Assembly (NCBI GenBank): GCA_028712885.1
Contig: JAQTPK010000029.1
Coordinates: 1 to 38,020, forward strand
Origin: Syntrophales bacterium
GTDB lineage: Bacteria; Desulfobacterota; Syntrophia; Syntrophales; UBA4778
DNA length: 38,020 nt
Direction of reading: 5' to 3'
Numbering within the stretch: the first letter of the stretch is position 1; the number at the start of each line of letters is the position of its first letter. Positions 1-6,617 of the stretch are shown here, piece by piece. The notes below the pieces were generated by a model. The model had not been told where the DNA came from. It searched no databases and worked only from the letters and a program-made list of their open reading frames with translations. Made by a program: the position numbers and the translations under genes.

Positions 1-191
1 GGATATATCTGGGAAACCGCCACGGCCCGAACTTCCGTTCCGCCGCCGAGCAGCATCCAGGCAAGGATCGCCGCGATAATGAATGCTCCGGCCGGGAGCA
101 GCCATTTTTTATCAAGCCGTCTGAACCGACGCTTTCTTCCGGACCTTTCGGACCGTTCGATTTTCAGGCCGGACAGATCTTCATCAGCCAT
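1..191 (-). CDS. N-terminus of a HlyD/RND-type periplasmic adaptor (partial)
   Basis: Only the first 63 codons lie in the window; the frame stays open at the left edge. The ATG at 191 follows a GGAAG Shine-Dalgarno-like stretch. The product has an acidic start (MADEDLSGLKIE), a basic stretch rich in Arg/Lys (about residues 13-29), one hydrophobic segment (about 30-50) and then an extracytoplasmic beta-type segment containing VRAVAVSQIY. This order, cytoplasmic tail, single anchor, then the first strand of a barrel-sandwich domain, is typical of membrane-fusion (adaptor) subunits of RND or ABC efflux systems. The gene is divergent from the sigma-54 regulator at 396. The family call rests on topology and N-terminal resemblance only; another bitopic envelope protein cannot be excluded. 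Confidence 0.55.
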   Translation of the reverse strand, partial: MADEDLSGLKIERSERSGRKRRFRRLDKKWLLPAGAFIIAAILAWMLLGGGTEVRAVAVSQIY

Positions 192-395
192 GGGCGCTTC
201 CGAATTCGGGCGGGCAGGATGTTCATCCGATACTCAAATTAATTTTCTTTTCTATATTCAAAGTTTATACTATATACCCTCTTCAGCTATTAATAAAGGC
301 AAATTGGTTCCGGATCGCGGCTAAAGTCGGCAGACCGCTGATCCGAACAATAAGAGCAGATGCGTAAAACGCATTTGCATTAATGGTGTCGGACA
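192..395. promoter_or_regulatory. Divergent intergenic region with AT-rich core and TGCAAAT-like motifs
   Basis: This gap separates the leftward adaptor gene from the rightward sigma-54 regulator. Bases 236-296 are strongly AT-rich and hold several possible -10 boxes (TATACT, TATATA) but no convincing -35 partner on either strand. ATGCG/CGCAT arms (360-364 and 370-374) form a small inverted repeat just before the regulator. The core TGCAAAT appears inverted at 373-379, and a one-base-shorter form GCAAATT at 299-305. The same core recurs three times upstream of the operon starting at 2204, so it may be an operator shared by both promoters. Confidence 0.35.
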
Positions 396-1808
396 TTGAA
401 CAGCCTCCCGTCTGTTACCGGAAAGATTCTCATCATCGACGACGATAAGATCCTGACCGATATGCTCGGCGATCTGGTCCGTCACATGGGCCACGATGTT
501 CAGATCGTCCACACGCTGGAAGAAGGCCTCGAACACGTCAACAGGTCCTCATTCGATGCCGTTTTTCTGGATGTCCGCATGCCGGACGGGAGCGGTCTGG
601 ACGTCATATCGCGCATCAAGCAGTCGGCTTCGGCCCCGGAAGTCATCATAATCACCGCCTCCGGAGACCCGCAAGGGGCCGAAAGGGCGATCAAGAGCGG
701 CGCCTGGGATTATATCGAAAAGCCGTCCTCGATCCGCGCCATGACCCTTCCCCTCGCCCGCGCCCTTCAGTACCGCGAGGCAAAGAAGATGAAAAAAAGG
801 CCCCTGAGCGAACTGAAAAAAGAGGGGATCGTCGGCAGCAGTCCGCAGATCAGGGTCTGCCTGGACCAGATAGCGGAAGCATCCTGCTCCGACGCCAGCA
901 TTCTCATTACCGGGGAGACCGGTACGGGAAAGGAGCTGTTCGCGCTTGCCATCCATCATAATTCCGCAAGGAAAAGCGGCAATTTCGTCGTAGTCGATTG
1001 CGCGGCGCTGTCCGATAACCTTGTCGAAAGCATGCTTTTCGGATATGAAAAGGGCGCCTATACGGGGGCGGACCGTTCCCGTGACGGACTGATAATCCAG
1101 GCGGACGGAGGCACTCTTTTCCTCGATGAAATAGGCGAACTCCCGCTGCCCATTCAGAAATCGTTTCTCCGGGTTTTGCAGGAGCATAGGTTTCGCCCGC
1201 TCGGGAGTAAATATGAGATGATGAGCGATTTCAGGCTGGTCGCGGCTACGAACAAGGACCTGGACCAGATGGTTCGAAACGGCCAGTTTCGGAGCGACCT
1301 CCTGTTCCGCCTCAGATCACTCACGATCGAGCTTCCTCCCCTCAGGAATCGAGAAGGGGATATCGAAGAGCTGGCCAGGCATCATCTGGAGCGGCTCTGC
1401 GCCAGGTATGGAACGGGAACCAGGCAATTCTCGCCGGAATTTATTAAATCACTGAAGCTGTATGACTGGCCTGGAAATGTTCGAGAGTTGCTGAATACAC
1501 TGGAGAAAGTATTCGCTTCCGCCCGGGGCGAGCCCGTCTTCTTCTCGAGGCATCTGCCCACCCAGATCAGAATCAAGATTGCACAGTCGCTGATAGGGCG
1601 CGAGACTTCAGGCAAACGCAATATTGCGGAATGCGAACCGAATTTTCCCAAGTTGCAGGAGTACCGCGATTCCGCAATTGAAAAAGCGGAAAAACAGTAT
1701 CTGGCCGATCTCCTTGCCCATACCGGGAAAGATATAAAAAATATCTGCAGGATTTCAGGGCTGTCGCGGTCGCGGTTATACGAGCTGCTGAAAAAATACG
1801 ACCTTTAG
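396..1808 (+). CDS. Sigma-54-dependent response regulator (NtrC/AtoC type)
   Basis: A 470-residue bacterial enhancer-binding protein. Residues 1-125 form a receiver: the acidic pocket IIDDDK, phospho-acceptor Asp in FLDVRMP, the Thr in IIITAS and the Lys in YIEKPSS are all present. An AAA+ domain (about 145-375) follows, with Walker A GETGTGKE, the sigma-54 contact loop as GAYTGA (usually GAFTGA), Walker B GGTLFLDEIGELP and arginine-finger region. A Fis-type helix-turn-helix ends the protein (ICRISGLSRSRLYELLKKYDL region). The only in-frame start before the receiver is TTG 396, because a TAA lies 13 bases upstream; the ribosome site is weak. No histidine kinase is adjacent, so it is an orphan within this window. 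It probably activates the operon at 2204. Confidence 0.93.
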   Translation: MNSLPSVTGKILIIDDDKILTDMLGDLVRHMGHDVQIVHTLEEGLEHVNRSSFDAVFLDVRMPDGSGLDVISRIKQSASAPEVIIITASGDPQGAERAIKSGAWDYIEKPSSIRAMTLPLARALQYREAKKMKKRPLSELKKEGIVGSSPQIRVCLDQIAEASCSDASILITGETGTGKELFALAIHHNSARKSGNFVVVDCAALSDNLVESMLFGYEKGAYTGADRSRDGLIIQADGGTLFLDEIGELPLPIQKSFLRVLQEHRFRPLGSKYEMMSDFRLVAATNKDLDQMVRNGQFRSDLLFRLRSLTIELPPLRNREGDIEELARHHLERLCARYGTGTRQFSPEFIKSLKLYDWPGNVRELLNTLEKVFASARGEPVFFSRHLPTQIRIKIAQSLIGRETSGKRNIAECEPNFPKLQEYRDSAIEKAEKQYLADLLAHTGKDIKNICRISGLSRSRLYELLKKYDL

Positions 1809-2051
1809 CGGGCTGTTTAAAATACCCGTCTGTGGCGCAATTTTGGACAGCCTCTCCATATATTTCTAACGATTGTCACTTAATCTGTGACTTCTGCCTG
1901 AGGCAACTGACCCGCTTCAATTCCCCCTTTGAGTAATTCAAATTTACAGCCCTGAACCGGTCAAAACTCTGAACTCAGAACTGAAGGCTTGTCCGGTTTG
2001 GCCGTACAAAATCCGGTGGGTCCGGATTGAGTCCGGCGCCGCAGTACAAAC

Positions 2052-2122
2052 TCTCCCCTGCAAATTCGGCCACCTTCCCTAACTTACTGATATTGTGAAT
2101 AATAAATAATTTGCAGGGGAGA
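2052..2122. repeat. 15-bp perfect inverted repeat, possible enhancer or operator
   Basis: The arms TCTCCCCTGCAAATT (2052-2066) and AATTTGCAGGGGAGA (2108-2122) are perfectly complementary with a 41-bp AT-rich loop. The loop is too long and lacks a following T-run for a rho-independent terminator. The inner half, TGCAAATT, recurs once more at 2135-2142 inside the candidate promoter. Location 35-100 bp before the inferred transcript start suits upstream activator sites of a sigma-54 enhancer-binding protein. That function is inferred. Confidence 0.5.
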
Positions 2123-2129
2123 TAAATTC

Positions 2130-2145
2130 TGGCATGCAAATTGTT
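2130..2145 (+). promoter_or_regulatory. Candidate sigma-54 (-24/-12) promoter
   Basis: The sequence TGGCATGCAAATTGTT matches the consensus TGGCAC-N5-TTGC with the invariant GG and TTG in the right spacing. It departs at the last C of the -12 element (T here) and at one base of the -24 block. Transcription would start near 2156 and leave a leader of about 50 nt before the ATG at 2204. The sigma-54 activator gene lies directly upstream. Confidence 0.4.
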
Positions 2146-2203
2146 ATACCATTGTCATTACTCAGGAAAGTACCTTTGTCCGTTATGCCAGGATTCACAG
2201 AGA

Positions 2204-2611
2204 ATGAATGTTCTCTTTTACGCCATAGAAGACCTCCCCGGAGAACGGCTGCAACGGGTCATAGAAGCGATTATTCCACTTGAGAAGATCGAGCGTTGCA
2301 GGAGTATTAATTCGCTTGCGTTGCGGCTTCGCCAGCCTTTGACTGACCCCAGTGTGGCCGTTCTCCTTACTTCAACCCCCAATGAGCTGATTGAAATAAT
2401 GCCGTACCGGGAGCTCCTGAAGGATTTCCGCATCGTCCTGATCCTTCCTGATCGGAATCCGGCGACAGTGGCTATGGGGCATTTACTGCGACCCCGCTTC
2501 GTCAGTCATATCGACGGAGAATATCTCGACATAGCCGCGGTGCTGATAAAAATGATCGTCAAGCTGAACAGTACGGAAAACGAGACGAAAACTTCAAACG
2601 ACTGGAGATGA
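2204..2611 (+). CDS. Unrecognised protein with a receiver-like fold pattern
   Basis: A 135-residue soluble protein I cannot assign to a named family. The ATG at 2204 is preferred because an upstream TTG at 2141 lies inside the promoter candidate and an AGAGA stretch precedes 2204. Hydrophobic strands alternate with amphipathic helices (VLFYAIED, VAVLLTSTP, RIVLILPD), which resembles a CheY-like receiver. The position expected for the phospho-acceptor Asp reads LLTST and so has none, and the conserved Lys region reads FVSHIDG. If the fold is right, it is a non-phosphorylatable pseudo-receiver. The next gene starts 10 bp downstream, so it is almost certainly co-transcribed with the PilZ gene. 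Confidence 0.7.
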   Translation: MNVLFYAIEDLPGERLQRVIEAIIPLEKIERCRSINSLALRLRQPLTDPSVAVLLTSTPNELIEIMPYRELLKDFRIVLILPDRNPATVAMGHLLRPRFVSHIDGEYLDIAAVLIKMIVKLNSTENETKTSNDWR

Positions 2612-2621
2612 GGAGGGTTCC

Positions 2622-3047
2622 GTGCTTGTCAGGACAAAGAGGGCGTCAGGCGCCGAAAGGGTCCGAGCGGGCGGTTACGGCCGGGAGAGAAGGACCTACA
2701 GGAGGTTCGGGATCCCTCTTCTGTTTCATGTTTCCTCTGATAATTCGAAGGGAGGGGTATTATTCCTCTCTTCCAGGGATGTCTCGGCGGATGGCGTTTT
2801 TCTCCTGACCGACCGCGCCTTCCCGAAGAATTCAAAAGTGAGCGTGCGCGTCATGCTGCCTTTCTCCGGGGACGAATCGGTTGAGGAGAGCTGCTTCATC
2901 ACCCTGCAGGGGAGCGTCGTCAGGTCGCACGAATCCGGAATGGCTGTGCGATTCAGCAATGTGCTTCCCGATAAGCGGAGAAATCGTACGCGCTCTGATG
3001 GTGAAATGGTGCTCATGTACCATTCGTCCGGCGGGAAGATCGAATAA
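2622..3047 (+). CDS. PilZ domain protein (putative c-di-GMP receptor)
   Basis: A 141-residue protein with a GTG start at 2622, placed by a perfect AGGAGG at 2611-2616. The PilZ signature is visible: an Arg-rich switch (RRTYRRFGIPL, about residues 27-37), a D-x-S-x-x-G type motif written DVSADGVFL (about 58-66), and later barrel strands GSVVRSHESGMAVRF. PilZ domains bind cyclic di-GMP through these two motifs and pass the signal to motility, exopolysaccharide or transcription partners. It forms an operon with the pseudo-receiver-like gene and lies downstream of a sigma-54 activator and a -24/-12-like element, so it may belong to a regulated motility or surface response. No output domain is attached. 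Confidence 0.82.
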   Translation: MLVRTKRASGAERVRAGGYGRERRTYRRFGIPLLFHVSSDNSKGGVLFLSSRDVSADGVFLLTDRAFPKNSKVSVRVMLPFSGDESVEESCFITLQGSVVRSHESGMAVRFSNVLPDKRRNRTRSDGEMVLMYHSSGGKIE

Positions 3048-3052
3048 GTTCG

Positions 3053-3117
3053 CTTGAACCCCCTAGAACCCTCGGACCCTTTCCTTTTTCACTTTTCACT
3101 TTTCACTATTCACTATT
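3053..3117. repeat. Degenerate 8-bp then 7-bp tandem tract
   Basis: Directly after the PilZ stop codon come octamer-like units CTTGAACC, CTAGAACC, CTCGGACC (3053-3078). Four exact heptamer units follow: CACTTTT, CACTTTT, CACTATT, CACTATT (3090-3117). The tract fills most of the gap before uppP and has no coding potential. It is one of a series of fixed-period intergenic tracts in this window. Confidence 0.7.
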
Positions 3118-3154
3118 GTGCTATAGTGCGGCCTTTGTGAAAGGGGGGGTGCGC

Positions 3155-3922
3155 ATGGATCCGTTTACCGCCTTGATACTGGGGATCGTGGAAGGTGTTT
3201 CCGAATTCCTGCCGATTTCTTCAACAGGACATCTGATCCTGGCCTGTCATCTTCTCGGCCTCGAGCATACCGAGTTCCTCAAGAGCTTCGAAATATCCAT
3301 TCAGCTCGGAGCCATTCTCTCGGTCGTTTTCCTTTACCGGCGGACGCTCCTCGTCGACCGGGAAACCTTGAAGCGGGTCATCGTCGCCTTTATCCCGACC
3401 GGTATTCTCGGGCTTGTTTTCTACAGGACAATCAAGCAGCACCTCCTCGGCAATCCCGCCATCGTCCTTTGGGCGCTGTTGCTGGGAGGGGTGTTCCTTA
3501 TTCTTTTTGAAGCGTGGCATCGCCGCCGGAAGGAAACAATAGAGACTCCCGGGCAGATGACGATCATCCAGGCGGTTATCATCGGCCTTTTCCAGTCCGT
3601 GGCGATGATCCCCGGCGTATCCCGTTCCGCTTCAACGATCATCGGCGGCCTGTTTCTCGGGATGAGGCGCAGGGCTATCGTGGAATTCTCTTTCCTGCTC
3701 GCCGTTCCGACCATGCTGTCCGCCACGGTTTACGATCTTTACAGGCACGGCGCCGGTATTTCCCCGGATCAGTGGTATTTTCTCGTAATCGGATTCGTTT
3801 CCTCCTTCATCGTCGCCCTCCTCAGCATCAAGTTCCTCCTTCGCTTTATCCAGACCCATACGTTCATCCCTTTCGGAATCTACCGCATTTTATTTGTCCT
3901 GCTCTGGGTCCTTTCTGTCTGA
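3155..3922 (+). CDS. uppP: Undecaprenyl-diphosphate phosphatase
   Basis: A 255-residue inner-membrane protein that dephosphorylates undecaprenyl pyrophosphate and so recycles the lipid carrier for peptidoglycan and O-antigen synthesis. It shows the two BacA/UppP active-site motifs: EGVSEFLPISSTGHL (about residues 12-26) with the catalytic Glu and Ser, and PGVSRSAST in the central part. Length and about seven to eight hydrophobic segments fit the family. The ATG at 3155 has a G-rich ribosome site (AAGGGGGG) and begins at the conserved N-terminus MDPF; a GTG 39 bases upstream would only add an unconserved leader. UppS, which makes the substrate backbone, lies in the leftward cluster at 20964. 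Confidence 0.96.
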   Translation: MDPFTALILGIVEGVSEFLPISSTGHLILACHLLGLEHTEFLKSFEISIQLGAILSVVFLYRRTLLVDRETLKRVIVAFIPTGILGLVFYRTIKQHLLGNPAIVLWALLLGGVFLILFEAWHRRRKETIETPGQMTIIQAVIIGLFQSVAMIPGVSRSASTIIGGLFLGMRRRAIVEFSFLLAVPTMLSATVYDLYRHGAGISPDQWYFLVIGFVSSFIVALLSIKFLLRFIQTHTFIPFGIYRILFVLLWVLSV

Positions 3923-3981
3923 GACCTTAACAGACTCGATGAATTGTTTTCTCGCGTTTCCCGCCCCCGCATTCGCGCCCA

Positions 3982-4023
3982 CCCAATGCCCAACGCCTTT
4001 AACCCATTACCCATGACCTTTTA
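3982..4023. repeat. Six consecutive degenerate heptamers
   Basis: Units CCCAATG, CCCAACG, CCTTTAA, CCCATTA, CCCATGA and CCTTTTA follow one another without interruption. Just before them (3955-3979) lies a pyrimidine-rich stretch, CGTTTCCCGC then GCATTCGCGCC. The same words occur in the 9-bp tract at 31456-31475. The tract lies in the gap between uppP and the helix-hairpin-helix gene. Confidence 0.65.
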
Positions 4024-4115
4024 GTCCTTGTGATCTATTGATTTCAGGTCTGCGGTTATAGAGCCTTCTTTAGATGCGGTCTAAGATTCTGCGAAAAGGG
4101 AATGGAGAATGACGA

Positions 4116-4334
4116 ATGAAATACGAAGCCATAAACATAAATACCGCCGACGCGGATATGCTGTCTGAAGTACCCGCGGTGGGAAAAGAGCACGCGGAAG
4201 ATATTATCCACTATCGGGAGGAGCACGGGTGGTTCCAGGACTGGGATGAATTGAAAGCCGTCCCCGGCCTGACGGACAGCATAATAGCCGACATGCAGAA
4301 GACGGGCGTGAGGATAGGGAGCCTGAGTCTCTGA
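4116..4334 (+). CDS. ComEA-type helix-hairpin-helix protein
   Basis: A 72-residue protein made almost entirely of one tandem helix-hairpin-helix unit: ININTADADMLSEVPAVGKEHAEDII followed by LKAVPGLTDSIIADM. The NINTA start and the paired VPAVG and VPGLT hairpins are typical of the DNA-binding domain of ComEA and related small proteins, which contact DNA through the backbone without sequence preference. There is no signal peptide or membrane anchor, so it is not a full ComEA competence receptor and probably acts in the cytoplasm. A GGAGA site precedes the ATG. It stands alone between uppP and the convergent tRNA-Pro gene. Confidence 0.8.
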   Translation: MKYEAININTADADMLSEVPAVGKEHAEDIIHYREEHGWFQDWDELKAVPGLTDSIIADMQKTGVRIGSLSL

Positions 4335-4370
4335 TCAGCGGACATTCTCTATGAGGCCGGAGAAAGGAAA

Positions 4371-4447
4371 TGGTCGGGGCGGTGCGATTTGAACGCACGA
4401 CCACCTGCTCCCAAAACAGGTGCGCTACCAGGCTGCGCCACGCCCCG
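4371..4447 (-). tRNA. tRNA-Pro (anticodon TGG)
   Basis: A 77-nt cloverleaf on the minus strand. The acceptor stem pairs CGGGGCG with CGCCCCG, the discriminator is A, and the CCA end is encoded (4371-4373). The D-arm has AGCCTGGTAGCGC, the anticodon stem CCTGT/GCAGG encloses TTTGGGA with anticodon TGG, and the T-loop reads GTTCAAATC. It lies 65 bp after rdgB on the same strand and may be the last element of that transcript. No separate promoter or T-run terminator was seen. Confidence 0.97.
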
Positions 4448-4512
4448 ACGCCTTGAAATCGTTGAAGAGGTCCGTTCCCGGACGGGCGGAACAGTATGCG
4501 AAAGGCTCTTTT

Positions 4513-5112
4513 CTACCTTTCCAGGCCGTTTTGCAAGCTTTTTTTAAGCTGTTCGAGGGCCTTCGATCTGTGGCTGATCCTGTTTTTTATTTCCGGCGGA
4601 AGCTCGGCAGCGGTGCTCCCGAATTCCGGAACAAAGAAGACGGGATCATATCCGAATCCGTGAGTGCCGGAGCATTGCCGCGCAATTCTGCCGTTCAGCC
4701 TGCCCTCGAATGACCTGCATTTCCCTTCCGGTGAGCAAAGGACCACCACGCATTGAAAGTAAGCTTCACGGCCTGTTTCAGGTATGCCGGCCAGTTCATC
4801 CAGGAGCTTCCGGTTGTTCCTTTCGTCGGTGGCGCCGGTCCCGGCGTAGCGGGCGGAAAGGATCCCCGGCCCGCCGTCCAGAGCTTTAACGACCAGCCCG
4901 GAGTCGTCGGCCAGCGCCCATTCCCCTGTATGAAGCGATACGGCTTTTGCCTTCTTGAGGGCGTTCTCGAAAAACGATGCGCCGTCTTCAACGACCTCCG
5001 GAGATCCCGGGTAATCTTCCAGCGAAGGAAGATCGATCCCCAGCCCCTCGAAGATCGCGCGGATTTCCGCCGTCTTGCCCCGGTTTTTGGAAGCGATTAC
5101 TATCCGTTTCAG
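4513..5112 (-). CDS. rdgB: XTP/dITP pyrophosphatase, probable CTG start
   Basis: Ham1/RdgB removes pyrophosphate from dITP, XTP and similar deaminated nucleotides, keeping them out of DNA. The family motifs run in order: [10 protein letters not shown] near the N-terminus, [11 protein letters not shown], catalytic [20 protein letters not shown] and SHRSKAL. No ATG, GTG or TTG exists between the in-frame TGA at 5121-5119 and the conserved KRIVIAS. The only plausible starts are CTG at 5112 (preferred) or ATT at 5115. The CTG shares bases with the rph stop as CTGA, mirroring the GTGA overlap between the amidase and rph. A GGGTG stretch lies 7 nt upstream. From the CTG the protein is 199 residues, the normal family length. 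Confidence 0.93.
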   Translation of the reverse strand: MKRIVIASKNRGKTAEIRAIFEGLGIDLPSLEDYPGSPEVVEDGASFFENALKKAKAVSLHTGEWALADDSGLVVKALDGGPGILSARYAGTGATDERNNRKLLDELAGIPETGREAYFQCVVVLCSPEGKCRSFEGRLNGRIARQCSGTHGFGYDPVFFVPEFGSTAAELPPEIKNRISHRSKALEQLKKSLQNGLER

Positions 5113-5831
5113 AATATTTCACCCAAAACTTCGGCCTGTTTTTCCGTAAGGCGGGCGATCCCCTTTTTGGCCGTGCCGATCATCTCATCGAAGAGTTCAA
5201 GGCTGAAAGGACGCTGTTCGGCCGTCCCCTGAATTTCCACAAGCATTCCTCCGCGCGTCATCACCACGTTCATGTCGACGGCGGCGCCGGAATCCTCGCG
5301 GTAGTCCAGGTCGAGAAGAACTTCATCCTTCACCACTCCTGCGCTCACGGCCGACAGAAAATCCGCCACCGGAACGCTCCTGACAAGGCCGGTTTGCTTC
5401 ATCCTGCGCAATGCAAGCACCAGGGCGACGAAGCCTCCGGTTATCGAGGCGGTCCTGGTCCCGCCGTCGGCCTGGATAACGTCGCAATCTATATGGATCG
5501 TCCTTTCCCCGAATGCTGTCAGATTCGTGACGGCCCGCAGGGAGCGGCCGATCAGGCGCTGAATTTCATGCGTCCTTCCGCCGATCCTGCCCCGCGCCGA
5601 CTCGCGGTCGCTCCGCGTATGGGTCGCAGCGGGGATCATTGCGTATTCCGCCGTCAGCCAGCCCCTTCCGCTTCCTTTCAGGAAAGGCGGAACGCCTTCC
5701 TCCATGGTTGCCGTGCAGATCACGCGCGTGCCGCCTATTTCGACCAGAACGGATCCCGCGGCGCTTCCGATGAAATCAGGGGTGATCCGCACAGGGCGAA
5801 TTTCGTCTCTTGCCCTTCCTCCCGGCCTCAC
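5109..5831 (-). CDS. rph: Ribonuclease PH
   Basis: A 240-residue phosphorolytic 3'-5' exoribonuclease that trims tRNA precursors and removes nucleotides after the CCA end using phosphate. Recognisable segments are [26 protein letters not shown] at the N-terminus, the RNA-binding patch [11 protein letters not shown] with THTRSDRE, and the phosphate/catalytic block [19 protein letters not shown]. The length matches the family. Translation starts at GTG 5831, which overlaps the TGA of the upstream amidase gene (GTGA). Its own stop overlaps the rdgB start (CTGA). The rph-rdgB pair is a common bacterial arrangement; both act on nucleotides or RNA ends. Confidence 0.96.
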   Translation of the reverse strand: MRPGGRARDEIRPVRITPDFIGSAAGSVLVEIGGTRVICTATMEEGVPPFLKGSGRGWLTAEYAMIPAATHTRSDRESARGRIGGRTHEIQRLIGRSLRAVTNLTAFGERTIHIDCDVIQADGGTRTASITGGFVALVLALRRMKQTGLVRSVPVADFLSAVSAGVVKDEVLLDLDYREDSGAAVDMNVVMTRGGMLVEIQGTAEQRPFSLELFDEMIGTAKKGIARLTEKQAEVLGEIF

Positions 5832-6502
5832 TGTTTATCCCCCTTGAAGAATTCCCTGGCGCTTTCCGCAATCGCTTCCGCTATCTCTCCCTGGATCTTT
5901 GCATCGGCAAGGGCCTTGCGATCCTTCGGGTTCGTGGCGAATCCCATTTCGATGACAACCGCAGGTATAGAGAGGCCCTGAACAGGGATGGGGGCGTCCC
6001 TCAATCCCCTTCCCTTGCGCGGAAACACTCTTTCCAGGTTTTTCTGCAGCAGGCGCGAGAAACGGACGCTTTCGTTAAGGTGCCGCGTCCGGACCATGTC
6101 TTTCACTATCTCGCCGGAGCTGTTTTCCTTACCCGGAGGCGTTTTGAAGCCGGGGAAATAGATCTCGTATCCGGACGAATTCCTGCTGAAACCTGCATTT
6201 ACGTGCAGTCCGATATAAAGGTCGGCCTTGGCTGCGCTCTTGAAACGTTGCGCGGTCGAGGCGGAAGTATCTCCCGGACGGACCAGACGCGCCGTTATGC
6301 TGCCGGACTTGTCCAGATCTTTTTTGATGAGACTGCCTACGGCCAGCGTGACGCTTTCCTCGAACGTATCGCCGGACAGGCGGACGCCCTTATCGGATCC
6401 GCCATGCCCGGGATCTATGGCGACCTGGTAACTGCGGGCGAACACGCCCGAAGCCGTAAAAGCGATCAGGAAAATTAAAAGAAATTTACAGACATAATTC
6501 AT
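5828..6502 (-). CDS. N-acetylmuramoyl-L-alanine amidase (Amidase_3), secreted
   Basis: A 224-residue zinc amidase that cleaves the bond between N-acetylmuramic acid and L-alanine in peptidoglycan. The N-terminus ([22 protein letters not shown]) is a signal peptide, so the enzyme acts in the periplasm. Zinc ligands and catalytic Glu of the Amidase_3 fold are present: His in AIDPGHGG, Glu in TFEESV, His in YIGLHVNAG and Glu in VVIEMGF. There are no LysM, SPOR or AMIN domains, so it is a minimal catalytic form. The ATG at 6502 follows AGGGGGGATCC; a start 24 bases further up would disrupt the signal peptide. It heads a tight trio with rph and rdgB. Confidence 0.92.
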   Translation of the reverse strand: MNYVCKFLLIFLIAFTASGVFARSYQVAIDPGHGGSDKGVRLSGDTFEESVTLAVGSLIKKDLDKSGSITARLVRPGDTSASTAQRFKSAAKADLYIGLHVNAGFSRNSSGYEIYFPGFKTPPGKENSSGEIVKDMVRTRHLNESVRFSRLLQKNLERVFPRKGRGLRDAPIPVQGLSIPAVVIEMGFATNPKDRKALADAKIQGEIAEAIAESAREFFKGDKQ

Positions 6503-6521
6503 TATGGATCCCCCCTGACAG

Positions 6522-6610
6522 GTCATGGTTCGACCCTTCGACTCGACTCAGGGCTAACAGCTCACCATGACAAGCCCGTCTATTCTCGCAGCTTCGCAGC
6601 TTCCCAAATT
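6522..6610. repeat. REP-like palindrome plus short 8-bp tandem
   Basis: GTCATGGT (6522-6529) and ACCATGAC (6564-6571) are perfect inverted arms. Nested inside is CCCTTCGACTCGACTCAGGG, whose CCCT and AGGG ends also pair. The CCCTTCGA...CAGGG core resembles dispersed intergenic palindromes found in many proteobacteria. Next to it are octamers CGCAGCTT, CGCAGCTT, CCCAAATT (6587-6610). The element fills the gap between the rel stop and the amidase ribosome site. Confidence 0.6.
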
Positions 6611-6617
6611 CGTCCAT

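Larger units (their letters stand above)
1809..2203. other. 395-bp intergenic region between the regulator and the pseudo-receiver/PilZ operon
   Basis: No credible protein frame was found here. It holds an 11-bp palindrome TGCCTGAGGCA (1895-1905), a small 7-bp periodic tract (AAACTCT, GAACTCA, GAACTGA; 1964-1984), repeated TCCGG words (1990-2036), a 15-bp perfect inverted repeat (2052-2066 and 2108-2122) and a candidate -24/-12 promoter (2130-2145). I see no strong terminator after the regulator gene. A weak TTG-started extension of the downstream frame begins at 2141 but runs through the promoter candidate and has no ribosome site. Confidence 0.6.

Noticed and set aside
2052-2122. Inverted repeat as a rho-independent terminator for the sigma-54 regulator gene
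   Set aside because: The loop is 41 bp and no T-run follows the right arm; the operator interpretation fits better.
2141-2203. TTG-initiated N-terminal extension with a CPLC motif before the gene at 2204
   Set aside because: It would begin inside the -24/-12 promoter candidate and has no ribosome site; the ATG at 2204 is better placed.
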